From Nocardioides sediminis (GTDB lineage: Bacteria; Actinomycetota; Actinomycetes; Propionibacteriales; Nocardioidaceae), in assembly GCF_003047295.1 (NCBI RefSeq), contig NZ_PZYZ01000002.1, positions 620,001-684,000 on the forward strand: DNA of 64,000 bases, written 5' to 3'. Within the stretch, counting starts at the first letter, position 1. Each line of letters starts with the position of its first letter. The position numbers and the translations under genes were made by a program. The notes below the pieces were generated by a model. It saw nothing but the letters and a program-made list of their open reading frames with translations. It did not search any database and was not told the origin of the DNA. Shown piece by piece: positions 16,520-25,277 of the stretch.

Positions 16520-17659
16520 ATGGCCCGGCGCGAACGGGTAACGGCACCCCTCGTGAGCATCACGAGGGAGGCCCCGGGACCCCACGTCCGGTCCGGCCGG
16601 GAGCGGTTGCGCGTCGCGAGCGTGCCGTCCGGCCACGTGTACGTCCGGCGCCTGTCGCCCGTCGCGGGGGACGGCGGCGTCGAGCGGTTGCCCGACCCGG
16701 ACCCCGACGACGCGCGCCGGTCGGCCCAGCAGCGGTGGTGGCCGCCGGTGATGCTCAGGCCGGAGTGGGCCGCGACGGCCGACATCGACGTGTTCCACGT
16801 GCAGTTCGGCTTCGACACCTGCACCCCCGGATCGCTGCGCGAGCTCGTCGACGTGCTGCGCGGGCGCGGCATCCCGCTCGTGCTGACGGTCCACGACCTG
16901 CGCAACCCGCACCACCGCGACCGGCGCGAGCACGACGCCCAGCTCGACGTGCTGGTCCCGGCGGCCGACGCAGTCCTCACCCTGACCCCGGGCGCGGCCG
17001 CGGAGGTCGCGCGTCGGTGGGGCGTGGAGGCGCTGGTCCTGCCGCACCCGCACGTGGTCGACCTCGACCTCGCCCGGCGCTTGCGCGCGCGGCCGCGCAC
17101 GGGGCCGTGGACGGTGGGCCTGCACGTCAAGAGCCTGCGCGCCAGCATGGACCCGCTGGCCGTCCTGCCCACGCTGGTCGAGGAGGTCCGGGCGATGCCC
17201 GACGCGCGGCTGGTGGTCAACGGGCACCGGGACGTCCTCGACGAGGACGGAGCCCGCCGCGACCCCGCACTGGCGTCGTACCTCGCGGACGCGGAGCGCA
17301 GCGGCGACATCGAGCTGCGCGTCCACGACTACCTGTCCGACGAGGACCTGTGGGACTACCTCGCCGGGCTCGACGTCTCGGTGCTGCCCTACCGCTTCGG
17401 CACGCACTCCGGGTGGCTGGAGGCGTGCCGCGACCTGGGGACGACCGTGGTGGTGCCCGACTGCGGCTACTTCGCCGACCAGGGGCCGGTGCTGACCTAC
17501 GCCATGGACGAGCACCGCCTCGGGGTGCCCAGCCTGCGCACGGCGCTGCGCACGGCGCGGGTGGCGCCGCCGCCGCCGGCGGACCTCGACGCCCGTGCCG
17601 CACAGCGAGACGAGGTGGCAGCCGCCCACCTCGGGCTCTACCGGGACCTGCTCGCGTGA
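16520..17659 (+). CDS. Glycosyltransferase (GT4-like), first of four
   Basis: A 379-residue GT-B-type protein. The first half contains DIDVFHVQFGFDT and PLVLTVHDLRNPHH, the usual N-terminal Rossmann features of family 4 transferases. The second half holds LHVKSLRASMDPLA and SVLPYRFGTHSGWLEACRDLGT, matching the nucleotide-sugar region but with HSGWLEA in place of a clear E-x7-E motif. The donor and acceptor are unknown. ATG 16520 has a weak TGGAG upstream; GTG 16553 is an alternative. It ends in a GTGA overlap with the next gene, so the four transferases are co-translated. Confidence 0.82.
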   Translation: MARRERVTAPLVSITREAPGPHVRSGRERLRVASVPSGHVYVRRLSPVAGDGGVERLPDPDPDDARRSAQQRWWPPVMLRPEWAATADIDVFHVQFGFDTCTPGSLRELVDVLRGRGIPLVLTVHDLRNPHHRDRREHDAQLDVLVPAADAVLTLTPGAAAEVARRWGVEALVLPHPHVVDLDLARRLRARPRTGPWTVGLHVKSLRASMDPLAVLPTLVEEVRAMPDARLVVNGHRDVLDEDGARRDPALASYLADAERSGDIELRVHDYLSDEDLWDYLAGLDVSVLPYRFGTHSGWLEACRDLGTTVVVPDCGYFADQGPVLTYAMDEHRLGVPSLRTALRTARVAPPPPADLDARAAQRDEVAAAHLGLYRDLLA

Positions 17660-18732
17660 CGCCGCTGCGGATCTGCATCATCGGGTCGAGCCGGTTCCCG
17701 ATCAGCGAGCCCTTCGCCGGTGGGCTGGAGGCCCACACCCACGCCTTGGCGCGGCACCTGTCGCTCCGCGGCCACGAGGTGACCCTCTTCGCCGCCCCGG
17801 GGTCCGACCCGTCCCTCGGGGTCCGCGAGCTGGCCGTGGAGCAGCTGGGCACCGTCGCCGGGCAGCGGCCCGACGTGGCCAGCCCGCCCCACTGGTGGAT
17901 GGAGGAGCACCACGCCTACCAGGGGCTGATGCTCGAGCTGATGCGCTCGGGGGGCCGACGCTACGACGTCATCCACAACAACAGCACCCACCACCTCCCG
18001 GTGGCGATGGCCGACGTGGTCCCGGTCCCGATGGTGACCACCCTGCACACGCCGCCGACGCCGTGGCTGCGGTCCGCGCTCGTGCACGCGTCGCCGCGGG
18101 CTGTCTTCGTCGCCGTCAGCCGGTGCACGGCCGATGCCTGGGCGGGCACGGTCGCGAGCCGGGCGATCCCCAACGGGGTGGACACCGACCGCTGGGTCGC
18201 GGGCCCCGGCGGCGGGCCGGCCGTCTGGAGCGGCCGCCTCGTGCCGGAGAAGGCGCCCCACCTGGCGATCGACGCGGCCCGCCGGGCGAGGATGCCGCTG
18301 CTGCTGGCCGGCCCGATGCTGGACACCGACTACGTGGCGCGGGAGGTCCTGCCCCGGCTGGGGGACGACGTGCGCCACGTCGGGCACCTCGACCAGCGCG
18401 CCCTGTGCGAGCTGGTGGGCAGCGCCCGGGTCGCGGTGGTGACCCCGGAGTGGGAGGAGCCCTACGGGCTCGTCGCCGCCGAGGCGCTGGCCTGCGGCAC
18501 GCCCGTGGCGGCGCTGGACCGGGGGGCGATGCGCGAGGTCGTCGTCCCCGGCGCCGGGGTCGTCGCGGACCCGCGCGACCCCGACGCGCTGGCCCGGGCC
18601 ATGGTCGAGGCGGCGACGCTCGACCGGCGTCGCGTCCGCCGGCTGGCGGAGGAGCGGTGCTCGCTGGAGCGCATGGTCGACGCCTACGAGGAGGTCTACG
18701 ACCAGGTCCTCGACGAGCAGGTCGTCGCGTGA
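17656..18732 (+). CDS. Glycosyltransferase family 4 protein
   Basis: A 358-residue GT-B enzyme. RICIIGSSRFPISEPFAGGLEAHTHALARHL is the acceptor-side start typical of retaining GT4 enzymes, with IPNGVD near residue 173, GRLVPEKAPHLAI near residue 195, and the donor-site E-x7-E as PEWEEPYGLVAAEAL near residue 265. It resembles actinobacterial GT4 proteins annotated as sugar transferases to small molecules or glycans, but the substrate is unknown. Start and stop both sit in 4-bp GTGA overlaps with neighbours. Confidence 0.9.
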   Translation: MTPLRICIIGSSRFPISEPFAGGLEAHTHALARHLSLRGHEVTLFAAPGSDPSLGVRELAVEQLGTVAGQRPDVASPPHWWMEEHHAYQGLMLELMRSGGRRYDVIHNNSTHHLPVAMADVVPVPMVTTLHTPPTPWLRSALVHASPRAVFVAVSRCTADAWAGTVASRAIPNGVDTDRWVAGPGGGPAVWSGRLVPEKAPHLAIDAARRARMPLLLAGPMLDTDYVAREVLPRLGDDVRHVGHLDQRALCELVGSARVAVVTPEWEEPYGLVAAEALACGTPVAALDRGAMREVVVPGAGVVADPRDPDALARAMVEAATLDRRRVRRLAEERCSLERMVDAYEEVYDQVLDEQVVA

Positions 18733-19778
18733 TCGGCTACTACGTCCACCACCACGGCCACGGGCACCTGCACCGGGCGACGGTGCTGGCCGAGGCGTGC
18801 CGCCTGCCCGTCGTCGGGCTCTCCTCGCTCCCGCGGCCCGCGGCCTGGACGGGCGAGTGGGTGCAGCTGGCCCGGGACGACGCCGACCAGCAGCCCCGGG
18901 ACGTCTCCGCCCGCGGACAGCTGCACTGGGTCCCCCTCGACGACGAGGGGCTGCGGTGCCGGATGGCGGCCCTGTCCGCCTGGATCGCCGAGCACCGGCC
19001 CTCGGTGCTCGTGTCGGACGTGTCCGTGGAGGTGTCGCTCCTCGCGCGCCTGCACGGGGTGCCGGTCGTGTCGGTCGTCCTGCCCGGTGAGCGCGGCGAC
19101 GCGGCGCACCGGGCCGGCCTCGGACTGTCCAGCGCGCTGGTGTCATTCTGGCCGCCCTCGGCCCGTGGCATGGTCCGCGGTCTGGCGTCCGCCGACGCCG
19201 CCCGGCTGCAGTGCCTGGGGGCGCTGTCGCGCTTCGGCGTGGACGAGCTCCGCGGCGACGTCCGTCGTGACGGCGCGCCCCCCGGCGTACGCCGCGTGGT
19301 CGTGCTCAACGGGTCGGGCGGCGGCGGACCCACCGCCGACCAGCTGGACCGGGCGCGGGCGACCTCGCCGGGCTGGGACTGGCAGGTGCTCGGGGGGCCG
19401 GCGGGGGCGTGGGTCGCGGACCCGACGACGGCCCTGCGCGAGGCCGACGTGGTCGTCACCCATGCGGGGCAGAACGCGCTGGCCGAGGTGGCCGCGGCCC
19501 GGCGCCCCGCCGTCGTCGTCCCCCAGGACCGCCCGCACGACGAGCAGCGCACCACGGCCGGCGTGCTGGCCCGGGGCGGGTGGCCGGCCGTCGTGCACGA
19601 GGGCTGGCCGGAGGTGGCGTGGGGTGCCCGCCTGGCGCGCGCCTCGGCGCTCGACGGCGGCCGGTGGGCCGGCTGGTGCGACGGGCGGGCCGTGCACCGC
19701 TTCGTCGGCGTCGTGCACGCGGTCGCGGCGGGTGGCGACACCACGGGCAGCCCCAGCGACCTCCGGGTGCCGTCGTGA
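18729..19778 (+). CDS. MurG/GT28-like glycosyltransferase
   Basis: A 349-residue GT-B protein starting IGYYVHHHGHGHLHRA, an N-terminal His/Gly-rich acceptor loop like that of MurG and UDP-glucuronosyltransferase-like proteins. The C-terminal domain contains VVVLNGSGGGG and ADVVVTHAGQNALAEVAAARRPAVVVPQ near residue 240, the GT28 donor-binding signature. The acceptor loop is unusually rich in histidine. It is translationally coupled on both sides by GTGA overlaps within the four-gene cluster. Confidence 0.83.
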   Translation: MIGYYVHHHGHGHLHRATVLAEACRLPVVGLSSLPRPAAWTGEWVQLARDDADQQPRDVSARGQLHWVPLDDEGLRCRMAALSAWIAEHRPSVLVSDVSVEVSLLARLHGVPVVSVVLPGERGDAAHRAGLGLSSALVSFWPPSARGMVRGLASADAARLQCLGALSRFGVDELRGDVRRDGAPPGVRRVVVLNGSGGGGPTADQLDRARATSPGWDWQVLGGPAGAWVADPTTALREADVVVTHAGQNALAEVAAARRPAVVVPQDRPHDEQRTTAGVLARGGWPAVVHEGWPEVAWGARLARASALDGGRWAGWCDGRAVHRFVGVVHAVAAGGDTTGSPSDLRVPS

Positions 19779-20611
19779 GCGTCGCCGTGGTCACGCTCGT
19801 GCACGGCCGACGGGCGCACCTCCGGGCCCAGCACGCCAGCCTCGTGCACGGCGGCCCGCCGGACCACTACGTCGTCGCCGCGATGGGGGACCCCACGGTG
19901 CGGTCGTGGCGGCCCGGACCTCCGCAGCCGGTCGTCGTCGACGTCGAGCTGGAGGGCGGGATGCTGCCGCTCGCCGCGGCCCGCAACGCCGCCGCCTCAC
20001 GCGCGCTCGACCTCGGTGCCGACGTGCTCGTCTTCCTCGACGTCGACTGCCTCGCCGGGCCGTCGCTGGTGGGGGCCTACGCCCACGCCGTGCGGAGGGC
20101 ACCGGACGTGCTCTGGTCGGGACCCGTCACCTACCTCCCGCCCCCGGGGCCCGACGGCTACCCCCTCGACGGTCTCGACGCGCTCGACGACCCCCACCCG
20201 GCCCGGCCGGCACCCGCGCCGGGCGAGCAGCAGCTCGGCGGTGACCCCGACCTGTTCTGGTCGCTCTCGTTCGCCCTGCACGCCGACGCGTGGCGGCGTA
20301 CGGGCGGCTTCTTCGAGGGGTACGTCGGCTACGGCGCGGAGGACACCGACTTCGCCGCCACCGCCGCCTCGGCGGGTCTCGCCCTGGGGTGGCTGGGCGG
20401 AGCCCGGGCCTACCACCAGCACCACCCGACGTCCTCGCCGCCGGTCGAGCACCTCGCCGACATCCTGCTCAACGGCGCGCTCTTCCGGCGTCGCTGGGGA
20501 CGCTGGCCGATGGAGGGCTGGCTCGAGGCCTTCGAGCGGATGGGACTGGTGGAGCGCGAGGACGGGGAGTGGCGCCTCACCCCGTCCGGCCGGACGGCCG
20601 CCCACGCCTGA
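19775..20611 (+). CDS. Glycosyltransferase family 2 (galactosyltransferase-like)
   Basis: A 278-residue GT-A enzyme. It begins SVAVVTLVHGRRAHL, carries the metal-binding DVDC near residue 88 (the D-x-D motif), and LPLAAARNAAASRALDLGADVLVFLD before it. The C-terminal GYGAEDTDFAATAASAGLALGW is the acceptor/catalytic ED region of the galactosyltransferase-like C-terminal domain. It is the last gene of the four-transferase operon and has its start inside the previous stop. A large inverted repeat follows at 20640. Confidence 0.88.
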   Translation: MSVAVVTLVHGRRAHLRAQHASLVHGGPPDHYVVAAMGDPTVRSWRPGPPQPVVVDVELEGGMLPLAAARNAAASRALDLGADVLVFLDVDCLAGPSLVGAYAHAVRRAPDVLWSGPVTYLPPPGPDGYPLDGLDALDDPHPARPAPAPGEQQLGGDPDLFWSLSFALHADAWRRTGGFFEGYVGYGAEDTDFAATAASAGLALGWLGGARAYHQHHPTSSPPVEHLADILLNGALFRRRWGRWPMEGWLEAFERMGLVEREDGEWRLTPSGRTAAHA

Positions 20612-20639
20612 CCGCCGCCGTCCCCGAGCGCCCACACCT

Positions 20640-20705
20640 GGGTAGTTTGGGACGAACTCGTAGGTCAGACCGCGATCCGACCTACGAGATCGTCCCAAAC
20701 TACCC
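20640..20705. repeat. Long near-perfect inverted repeat (26-bp stem)
   Basis: The arms are 20640-20655 plus 20657-20666 and 20679-20688 plus 20690-20705. They pair perfectly except for one A-A opposition, leaving a 12-nt loop. It lies between the convergent GT2 and SDR genes, so it could be a two-way terminator, but there is no T run on either side. It is distinctly less GC-rich (GTAGTTTGGGACGA) than its surroundings, which suggests a dispersed palindromic element. Confidence 0.85.
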
Positions 20706-20736
20706 GGCGGGCGGGGCGGGTCAGGACGTCAGGACG

Positions 20737-21483
20737 TCAGCCCATCAGCCGGCGGGCGACGGGGAGCGGCAGGTGCTTGAGGGCGAACCCGACCGGCTCC
20801 CACGGCCAGCCGGGGACGCGGGCGGAGGCCTTCTCCTTCTCGATCGCCGCCACCATCGAGCGCACGCCCCGCTCGGTCGAGGCGACGAGGGGCGTGGTCC
20901 GAGACGTCGCGGACATCTCCGAGACGATGTAGCCGGGGTAGAGCACGGTCACCTTGATCGGCGTGCCCATCACGTCGGCGCGGAAGCCCTCGGCGAGGTG
21001 CGCGACGGCGGCCTTGGTCGCGGCGTACGTCGTGATGTTGCGGGGCATCCCGCGCATGGCCGAGATCGAGGAGATCATCACCAGGTGGCCGGAGTTCTGG
21101 GCGCGGAAGATCTCCGCCGCGGCCTCGGTCTGGGCCAGCGCCCCGATGACGTTGGTCATCGCGGTGTCCCGGTTGGCGTCGAAGCGACCGGTGCCGAGCG
21201 GCTGGCCCTTGCCGAGCCCCGCGTTGACGACCACGCGGTCGATCGAGCCGAAGAGGTCGCGGAACTCGCCGAAGACACGGAAGACGGCGTCGTGGTCGTT
21301 GACGTCGAGCGCCCGCACCTCCACCCGCACGCCCGGATGGGCGGCGGTGATCTCGGCGCGCAGCGCGTCGAGGTTGTCCGTACGTCGGGCGCACAGCGCC
21401 AGGTCGTGCCCCAGGGCCGCGAACTGGCGGGCCATCTCGGCGCCGAGTCCCGACGAGGCGCCGGTGATGAGGATGGTCGACAT
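20737..21483 (-). CDS. SDR family oxidoreductase
   Basis: A 248-residue classical short-chain dehydrogenase. ILITGASSGLGAEMARQ carries the TGxxxGxG cofactor loop, VVNAGLG is the NAG motif, Ser in MISSISA near residue 139, and YAATK near residue 153 supplies catalytic Tyr and Lys. CARRT after beta-2 suggests NADP. The substrate is probably a lipid or acyl derivative, judging from the operon. It is the last gene of the five-gene unit led by the acyl-CoA dehydrogenase, starting 8 bp after the histidine phosphatase gene. Confidence 0.92.
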   Translation of the reverse strand: MSTILITGASSGLGAEMARQFAALGHDLALCARRTDNLDALRAEITAAHPGVRVEVRALDVNDHDAVFRVFGEFRDLFGSIDRVVVNAGLGKGQPLGTGRFDANRDTAMTNVIGALAQTEAAAEIFRAQNSGHLVMISSISAMRGMPRNITTYAATKAAVAHLAEGFRADVMGTPIKVTVLYPGYIVSEMSATSRTTPLVASTERGVRSMVAAIEKEKASARVPGWPWEPVGFALKHLPLPVARRLMG

Positions 21484-21491
21484 GGGGGTTC

Positions 21492-22148
21492 CTATCGGTA
21501 GGTGACGACGTCGAGGGGCAGGTGGGAGTGCTCGTTGACGGTGAGCAGCGTGGTGCCGCGGGAGCCGGTGACGAGCTTGGTGACGCCGGTGTTGACGGTC
21601 ACCTCGTTGAGGCGCAGCCAGGTGGTCGCGTCCCCGGCGAGGGCGGACGCGGCGACCCAGCCCATCGGGCCGCCGCTGGTGAAGACCACGGCCGTCCCGC
21701 CACCGGCCACGGCGGCGACGGTGCGCTCCAGGGCGGCCTCGACCCGGGCGGTGAAGACGGCGAACGGCTCGGTGTAGTCGTCGTCGTGGGCCCCGCCGGT
21801 CCAGCGTGAGGTGGCCCCGGCGAACCATCGCTGGAAGGCGCCGCGGCTGGACATCACGTCGACTCCCTCGGGGGTCGGGTGCTGCGAGAGCACCTGGAGG
21901 TGGTCGAACTCGTTCCAGCCCTCGTCGGTCGCCACGTCGAGCTCCCAGCCGGCCGCCTCGGCCGCGGCGGCGGCGGTCTGGCGGTGGCGCCGCATCGCCC
22001 CGGCGAGCAGCAGGGTCGGCTCGACGCCCCGCGCCGCCAGCGCCGCGCCCAGGACGGCCGACTGCTCGACACCGCGCGGGGAGAGGGCGTCGTAGTCGTC
22101 CGCGCCCCACGAGGCCTGCCCATGGCGCACCAGCAGGACCTGGCTCAC
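21492..22148 (-). CDS. Histidine phosphatase family protein
   Basis: A 218-residue phosphoglycerate-mutase-like phosphatase. The catalytic RHG motif is LLVRHGQASWG at residues 5-15, and the second half contains the VFTSGGPMG stretch, where a histidine is usually expected but Ser-Gly-Gly appears. The GTG start overlaps the phosphotransferase stop (GTGA), so it is translationally coupled. Its target is unknown; within this acyl-CoA operon a phosphorylated metabolite is more likely than a protein. Confidence 0.87.
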   Translation of the reverse strand: MSQVLLVRHGQASWGADDYDALSPRGVEQSAVLGAALAARGVEPTLLLAGAMRRHRQTAAAAAEAAGWELDVATDEGWNEFDHLQVLSQHPTPEGVDVMSSRGAFQRWFAGATSRWTGGAHDDDYTEPFAVFTARVEAALERTVAAVAGGGTAVVFTSGGPMGWVAASALAGDATTWLRLNEVTVNTGVTKLVTGSRGTTLLTVNEHSHLPLDVVTYR

Positions 22149-23239
22149 CTGACGATCAGCTCGTCCACCCGGGTGCCGACCATCCGCACCGCGTGGCCGA
22201 AGAGGCCGTAGACCTCGTTGGTGGTCTGTCCGGCGACGTAGCGGTAGTAGATCTGCTGGGCGATGACCGCCAGCCGGAACAGGCCGAAGACCTCGTAGAA
22301 GCGCCATTGCTCGGGGGTGATCGAGAAGCCCATCCGCTCGCAGTAGCGGGTGACGATCTCGTCGCGGGTCAGCATGCCGGGCAGGTGCGTCGGGACCCGG
22401 CGCATCATCTGCCAGCCCTCGTCGTCACCGGCCTCCACCCAGTAGGCCATCGAGCCGGCCAGGTCCATCAAGGGGTCGCCGAGCGTGGCCATCTCCCAGT
22501 CCAGGACGCCGGCCACGCGGGTCACGTCGTCGGGGGAGAGGACGAGGTTGTCGAGCTTGTAGTCGTTGTGGATGACGCACGTCGCGACGTCCGCCGGCTG
22601 GTGCTCGGCCAGCCAGGCCATCACGTCCTCGTAGTCGGGGACGTCGTCGGTGCGCGCGTTGCGGTAGCGCGTCGACCAGCCCTCCACCTGGCGCCGCACG
22701 TAGCCCTCGCCCTTGCCGAGCGAGGTGAGCCCAGCAGCCTCGGGGTCCACGCTGTGCAGCTCGACGAGCACGTCGACCGCGCCGAGGCACAGCGCGCGCG
22801 CCTGCTCGGGGGAGAGGGGTACATCGGCGGGCCACTCGCTCCGCGGGATGACGCCCTCGATCCGCTCCATCGCGTAGAAGTCGGCGCCGATCACCGCGGG
22901 GTCGTCGCAGAAGGCGACCATCGGGGCGACGTAGGGGAACACCGGGGCCAGCGCCGACTGGATGACGAACTCGCGGTGCATGTCGTGCGCACCCCGGGCC
23001 TTGGTGCCGGCGGGTGCCCGGCGCAGGATCAGCTCGCGGCCGCCGGGGTAGCGCAGCAGGTAGGTGAGGTTGGACGCCCCTCCGGAGAACTGCCGGACCT
23101 CCGGCGTGCCCTCGAGGCCGGTCGCGTCGGCCGCGTGGGCGCGCAGCCAGTCGGCGACCGCCTCGACGTCGAAGGCGTCCTCGTCGCGGACCGGTCGGGC
23201 GCCCGGGACCGGGTCCGGGGACCCGGCGGACTCACTCAC
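22145..23239 (-). CDS. Phosphotransferase family protein (APH/ACAD10-like)
   Basis: A 364-residue kinase-fold protein of the aminoglycoside-phosphotransferase superfamily. QFSGGASNLTYLL is the glycine-rich loop, RRAPAG holds the ATP-binding Arg, CVIHNDYKLDNLVLSPDDV near residue 220 is the Brenner HxD-x4-N catalytic loop, and VLDWEMATLGDP is the metal-binding segment. Proteins of this subgroup occur with acyl-CoA dehydrogenases and act on small hydroxylated acyl molecules; drug resistance is unlikely. It overlaps the SDR upstream by 8 bp and the phosphatase downstream by 4 bp. Confidence 0.9.
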   Translation of the reverse strand: MSESAGSPDPVPGARPVRDEDAFDVEAVADWLRAHAADATGLEGTPEVRQFSGGASNLTYLLRYPGGRELILRRAPAGTKARGAHDMHREFVIQSALAPVFPYVAPMVAFCDDPAVIGADFYAMERIEGVIPRSEWPADVPLSPEQARALCLGAVDVLVELHSVDPEAAGLTSLGKGEGYVRRQVEGWSTRYRNARTDDVPDYEDVMAWLAEHQPADVATCVIHNDYKLDNLVLSPDDVTRVAGVLDWEMATLGDPLMDLAGSMAYWVEAGDDEGWQMMRRVPTHLPGMLTRDEIVTRYCERMGFSITPEQWRFYEVFGLFRLAVIAQQIYYRYVAGQTTNEVYGLFGHAVRMVGTRVDELIVR

Positions 23240-24011
23240 GACCCGCCTCCTCGAGCTTGGCGGCCTGCGCCCGCATGACCTGGTCGTACGCCGCCCGGTC
23301 GGCCCACTTGAGGGCGAAGGCCTGGCGTGCCGGCTCGTCGGGCACGATCACGTCGTCGCCGGCGTCGATGCCCGCCAGGACCGCGGCGGCGACCTGCTCG
23401 GCGGTGATCGGGGAGCGCTCGACCAGCCCCTTGACGATCTCGCCGAGGGCGGTGTCGCTGCCCTCCATGGAGGCCATCAGGTTGGTCCGGAAGTACGACG
23501 GGCACACCGCGCTCGCCCGCACCCCGAAGCCGGCCAGCTCGTGGCCGACGGTCTCGGTGAAGGCGACCACCGCGGCCTTGGTGGCGTTGTAGGACCCCAT
23601 GCCGGCGGGGTGGACGAGGCCGGCCAGCGACGCGACGTTGACGACGTGGCCCGAGCCCTGCGCCTTGAGCATCGGGGTGAAGGCGGTGACGCCGCGGACG
23701 ACACCGAAGAGGTTGACCTCGGTGATCCGCCGCCACTCCTCGATCGTGGTGCGGTCGATGCGGCCGCCACCGGCAACTCCGGCGTTGTTGACCAGCACGT
23801 CGAGGCCGCCCCAGCGTCGCTCGACGGCCGCGACGGCGGCCTCCCAGTCGGCGTCGGAGGTGATGTCCAGGACCAGGTCGATGCCGTCGGCCTCGACCCG
23901 GTCGGTGGCCAGCACCTCGTCGCCCCGCTCGCGGAACGCGGCGACCAGCGCCGCGCCGAGCCCGGACGCGGCCCCGGTCACCAGGACGCGACGCGCCGAT
24001 GCGGCGCTCAC
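23232..24011 (-). CDS. SDR family NAD(P)-dependent oxidoreductase
   Basis: A 259-residue short-chain dehydrogenase. VLVTGAASGLGAALV is the cofactor loop, ATDRVEADG after beta-2 favours NAD, LVNNAGVAGGG is the NNAG motif, VVNVASLAG supplies the serine and SYNATKAA the Tyr-x3-Lys pair. The GTG start lies inside the acyl-CoA dehydrogenase stop codon region (GTGA). With the dehydrogenase it could carry out successive oxidation steps on an acyl-CoA or steroid-like chain, which is inference from the operon. Confidence 0.92.
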   Translation of the reverse strand: MSAASARRVLVTGAASGLGAALVAAFRERGDEVLATDRVEADGIDLVLDITSDADWEAAVAAVERRWGGLDVLVNNAGVAGGGRIDRTTIEEWRRITEVNLFGVVRGVTAFTPMLKAQGSGHVVNVASLAGLVHPAGMGSYNATKAAVVAFTETVGHELAGFGVRASAVCPSYFRTNLMASMEGSDTALGEIVKGLVERSPITAEQVAAAVLAGIDAGDDVIVPDEPARQAFALKWADRAAYDQVMRAQAAKLEEAGRE

Positions 24012-25258
24012 CGGTGCTTCCCCAGCTCGATCTTGGCGACCACGTTGCGGTGCACCTCGTCGGGGCCGTCGGCCAGGCGCAGCGTGCGGGCGCCGACGTA
24101 CGCCGCCGCGAGCGGGAAGTCGTCGCTCATGCCGCCTCCGCCGTGCAGCTGGATGGCCATGTCGATGACGTCGAGCGCCATCCGCGGGACCTCGACCTTG
24201 ATCTCGCTGACCGCCGAGAGTGCCTCGACCGACATCCCCTGGTCCAGGAGCCAGGCGGCGTGCAGGACCAGCATCCGCGAGCGGTTGATGGCGATCCTTG
24301 CCTCGGCGATGCGCTCGCGGTTGCCGCCCAGGCTGGACAGCGGCTTGCCGAACGCGACGCGCTCGGACGCCCGGCGGCAGGCCAGGGCGAGGGCCTTCTC
24401 CGCCAGCCCGATGGCGCGCATGCAGTGGTGGACCCGCCCGGGACCGAGGCGGCCCTGGGCGATCTCGAAGGCACGGCCCTCGCCGAGGAGGATGTTGCCC
24501 ACCGGGACGCGGACGTCGTCGAAGGACACCTCGCCGTGGCCGAGCGGCTCGTCGTAGTAGCCCATCGTGGAGAGCATCCGCTCGACCTTGACGCCGGGTG
24601 CGTCGCGGGGGACCAGCACCATCGTGTGCCGCGAGTGCCGGTCGGCGTCGGGGTCGGTGAGCCCCATGAAGACCAGGATCTTGCAGTCCGGGTTGCCGAT
24701 GCCGGTCGACCACCACTTGGTGCCGTTGATCACCACCTCGTCGCCGTCGACGACCGCGGTGGCGGCCATGTTGGTCGCGTCCGAGCTCGCGACGTCCGGC
24801 TCGGTCATGCAGAAGGCGCTGCGGATCTCCCCGCGCAGCAGCGGCTCCAGCCAGGTGGCCCGCTGCTCGTCGGTGCCGTAGCGCAGCAGCACCTCCATGT
24901 TGCCGGTGTCGGGGGCGTTGCAGTTGAAGACGAGCGGGGCCAGGAAGGAGCCGCCCATCGCCTCGGCGAGCGGGGCGTAGTCGACGTTGCTGAGCCCCTT
25001 GCCGCCGTCGGTGCCGAAGTCGGCGGCGTACGACCCGGCGTGCTCGGCCGGCAGGAAGAGGTTCCACAGGCCCTGGGCGCGTGCCTTGGCCTGCAGCTCG
25101 GCGATGCGCGGGTCGGGGGTCCAGTGGTCCTCGCCGGCCTCCCGCCGCCGGGTGACCTGCGCGTGCACGTCGGCCTCGACCGGCTCCACCTCCGCGGCGA
25201 TGAAGTCGCGCACGCGCGCCTGGAGGTCGCTGGCCCGGGGGGAGAGGGAGAAGTCCAT
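24008..25258 (-). CDS. Acyl-CoA dehydrogenase
   Basis: A 416-residue FAD enzyme that should introduce an alpha,beta double bond into an acyl-CoA. It has the ACAD layout: helical N-terminus, then SAFCMTEPDVASSDATNM near residue 155 and KWWSTGIGNPDCKI, the middle beta-domain, and the C-terminal helical domain with ARIAINRSRMLVL and IQLHGGGGMSDDFPLAAAYVGARTLRLADGPDEVHR. It resembles long/branched-chain ACADs that sit with an APH-like kinase. It is the first gene of the five-gene minus operon and diverges from the TetR gene across the operator. Confidence 0.95.
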   Translation of the reverse strand: MDFSLSPRASDLQARVRDFIAAEVEPVEADVHAQVTRRREAGEDHWTPDPRIAELQAKARAQGLWNLFLPAEHAGSYAADFGTDGGKGLSNVDYAPLAEAMGGSFLAPLVFNCNAPDTGNMEVLLRYGTDEQRATWLEPLLRGEIRSAFCMTEPDVASSDATNMAATAVVDGDEVVINGTKWWSTGIGNPDCKILVFMGLTDPDADRHSRHTMVLVPRDAPGVKVERMLSTMGYYDEPLGHGEVSFDDVRVPVGNILLGEGRAFEIAQGRLGPGRVHHCMRAIGLAEKALALACRRASERVAFGKPLSSLGGNRERIAEARIAINRSRMLVLHAAWLLDQGMSVEALSAVSEIKVEVPRMALDVIDMAIQLHGGGGMSDDFPLAAAYVGARTLRLADGPDEVHRNVVAKIELGKHR

Positions 25259-25277
25259 GGGTTGACCCTACGCACAT

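Noticed and set aside
22145..23239. Aminoglycoside resistance gene
   Set aside because: It has the kinase fold, but its place in an acyl-CoA operon and its similarity to ACAD10-type kinases argue for metabolism.
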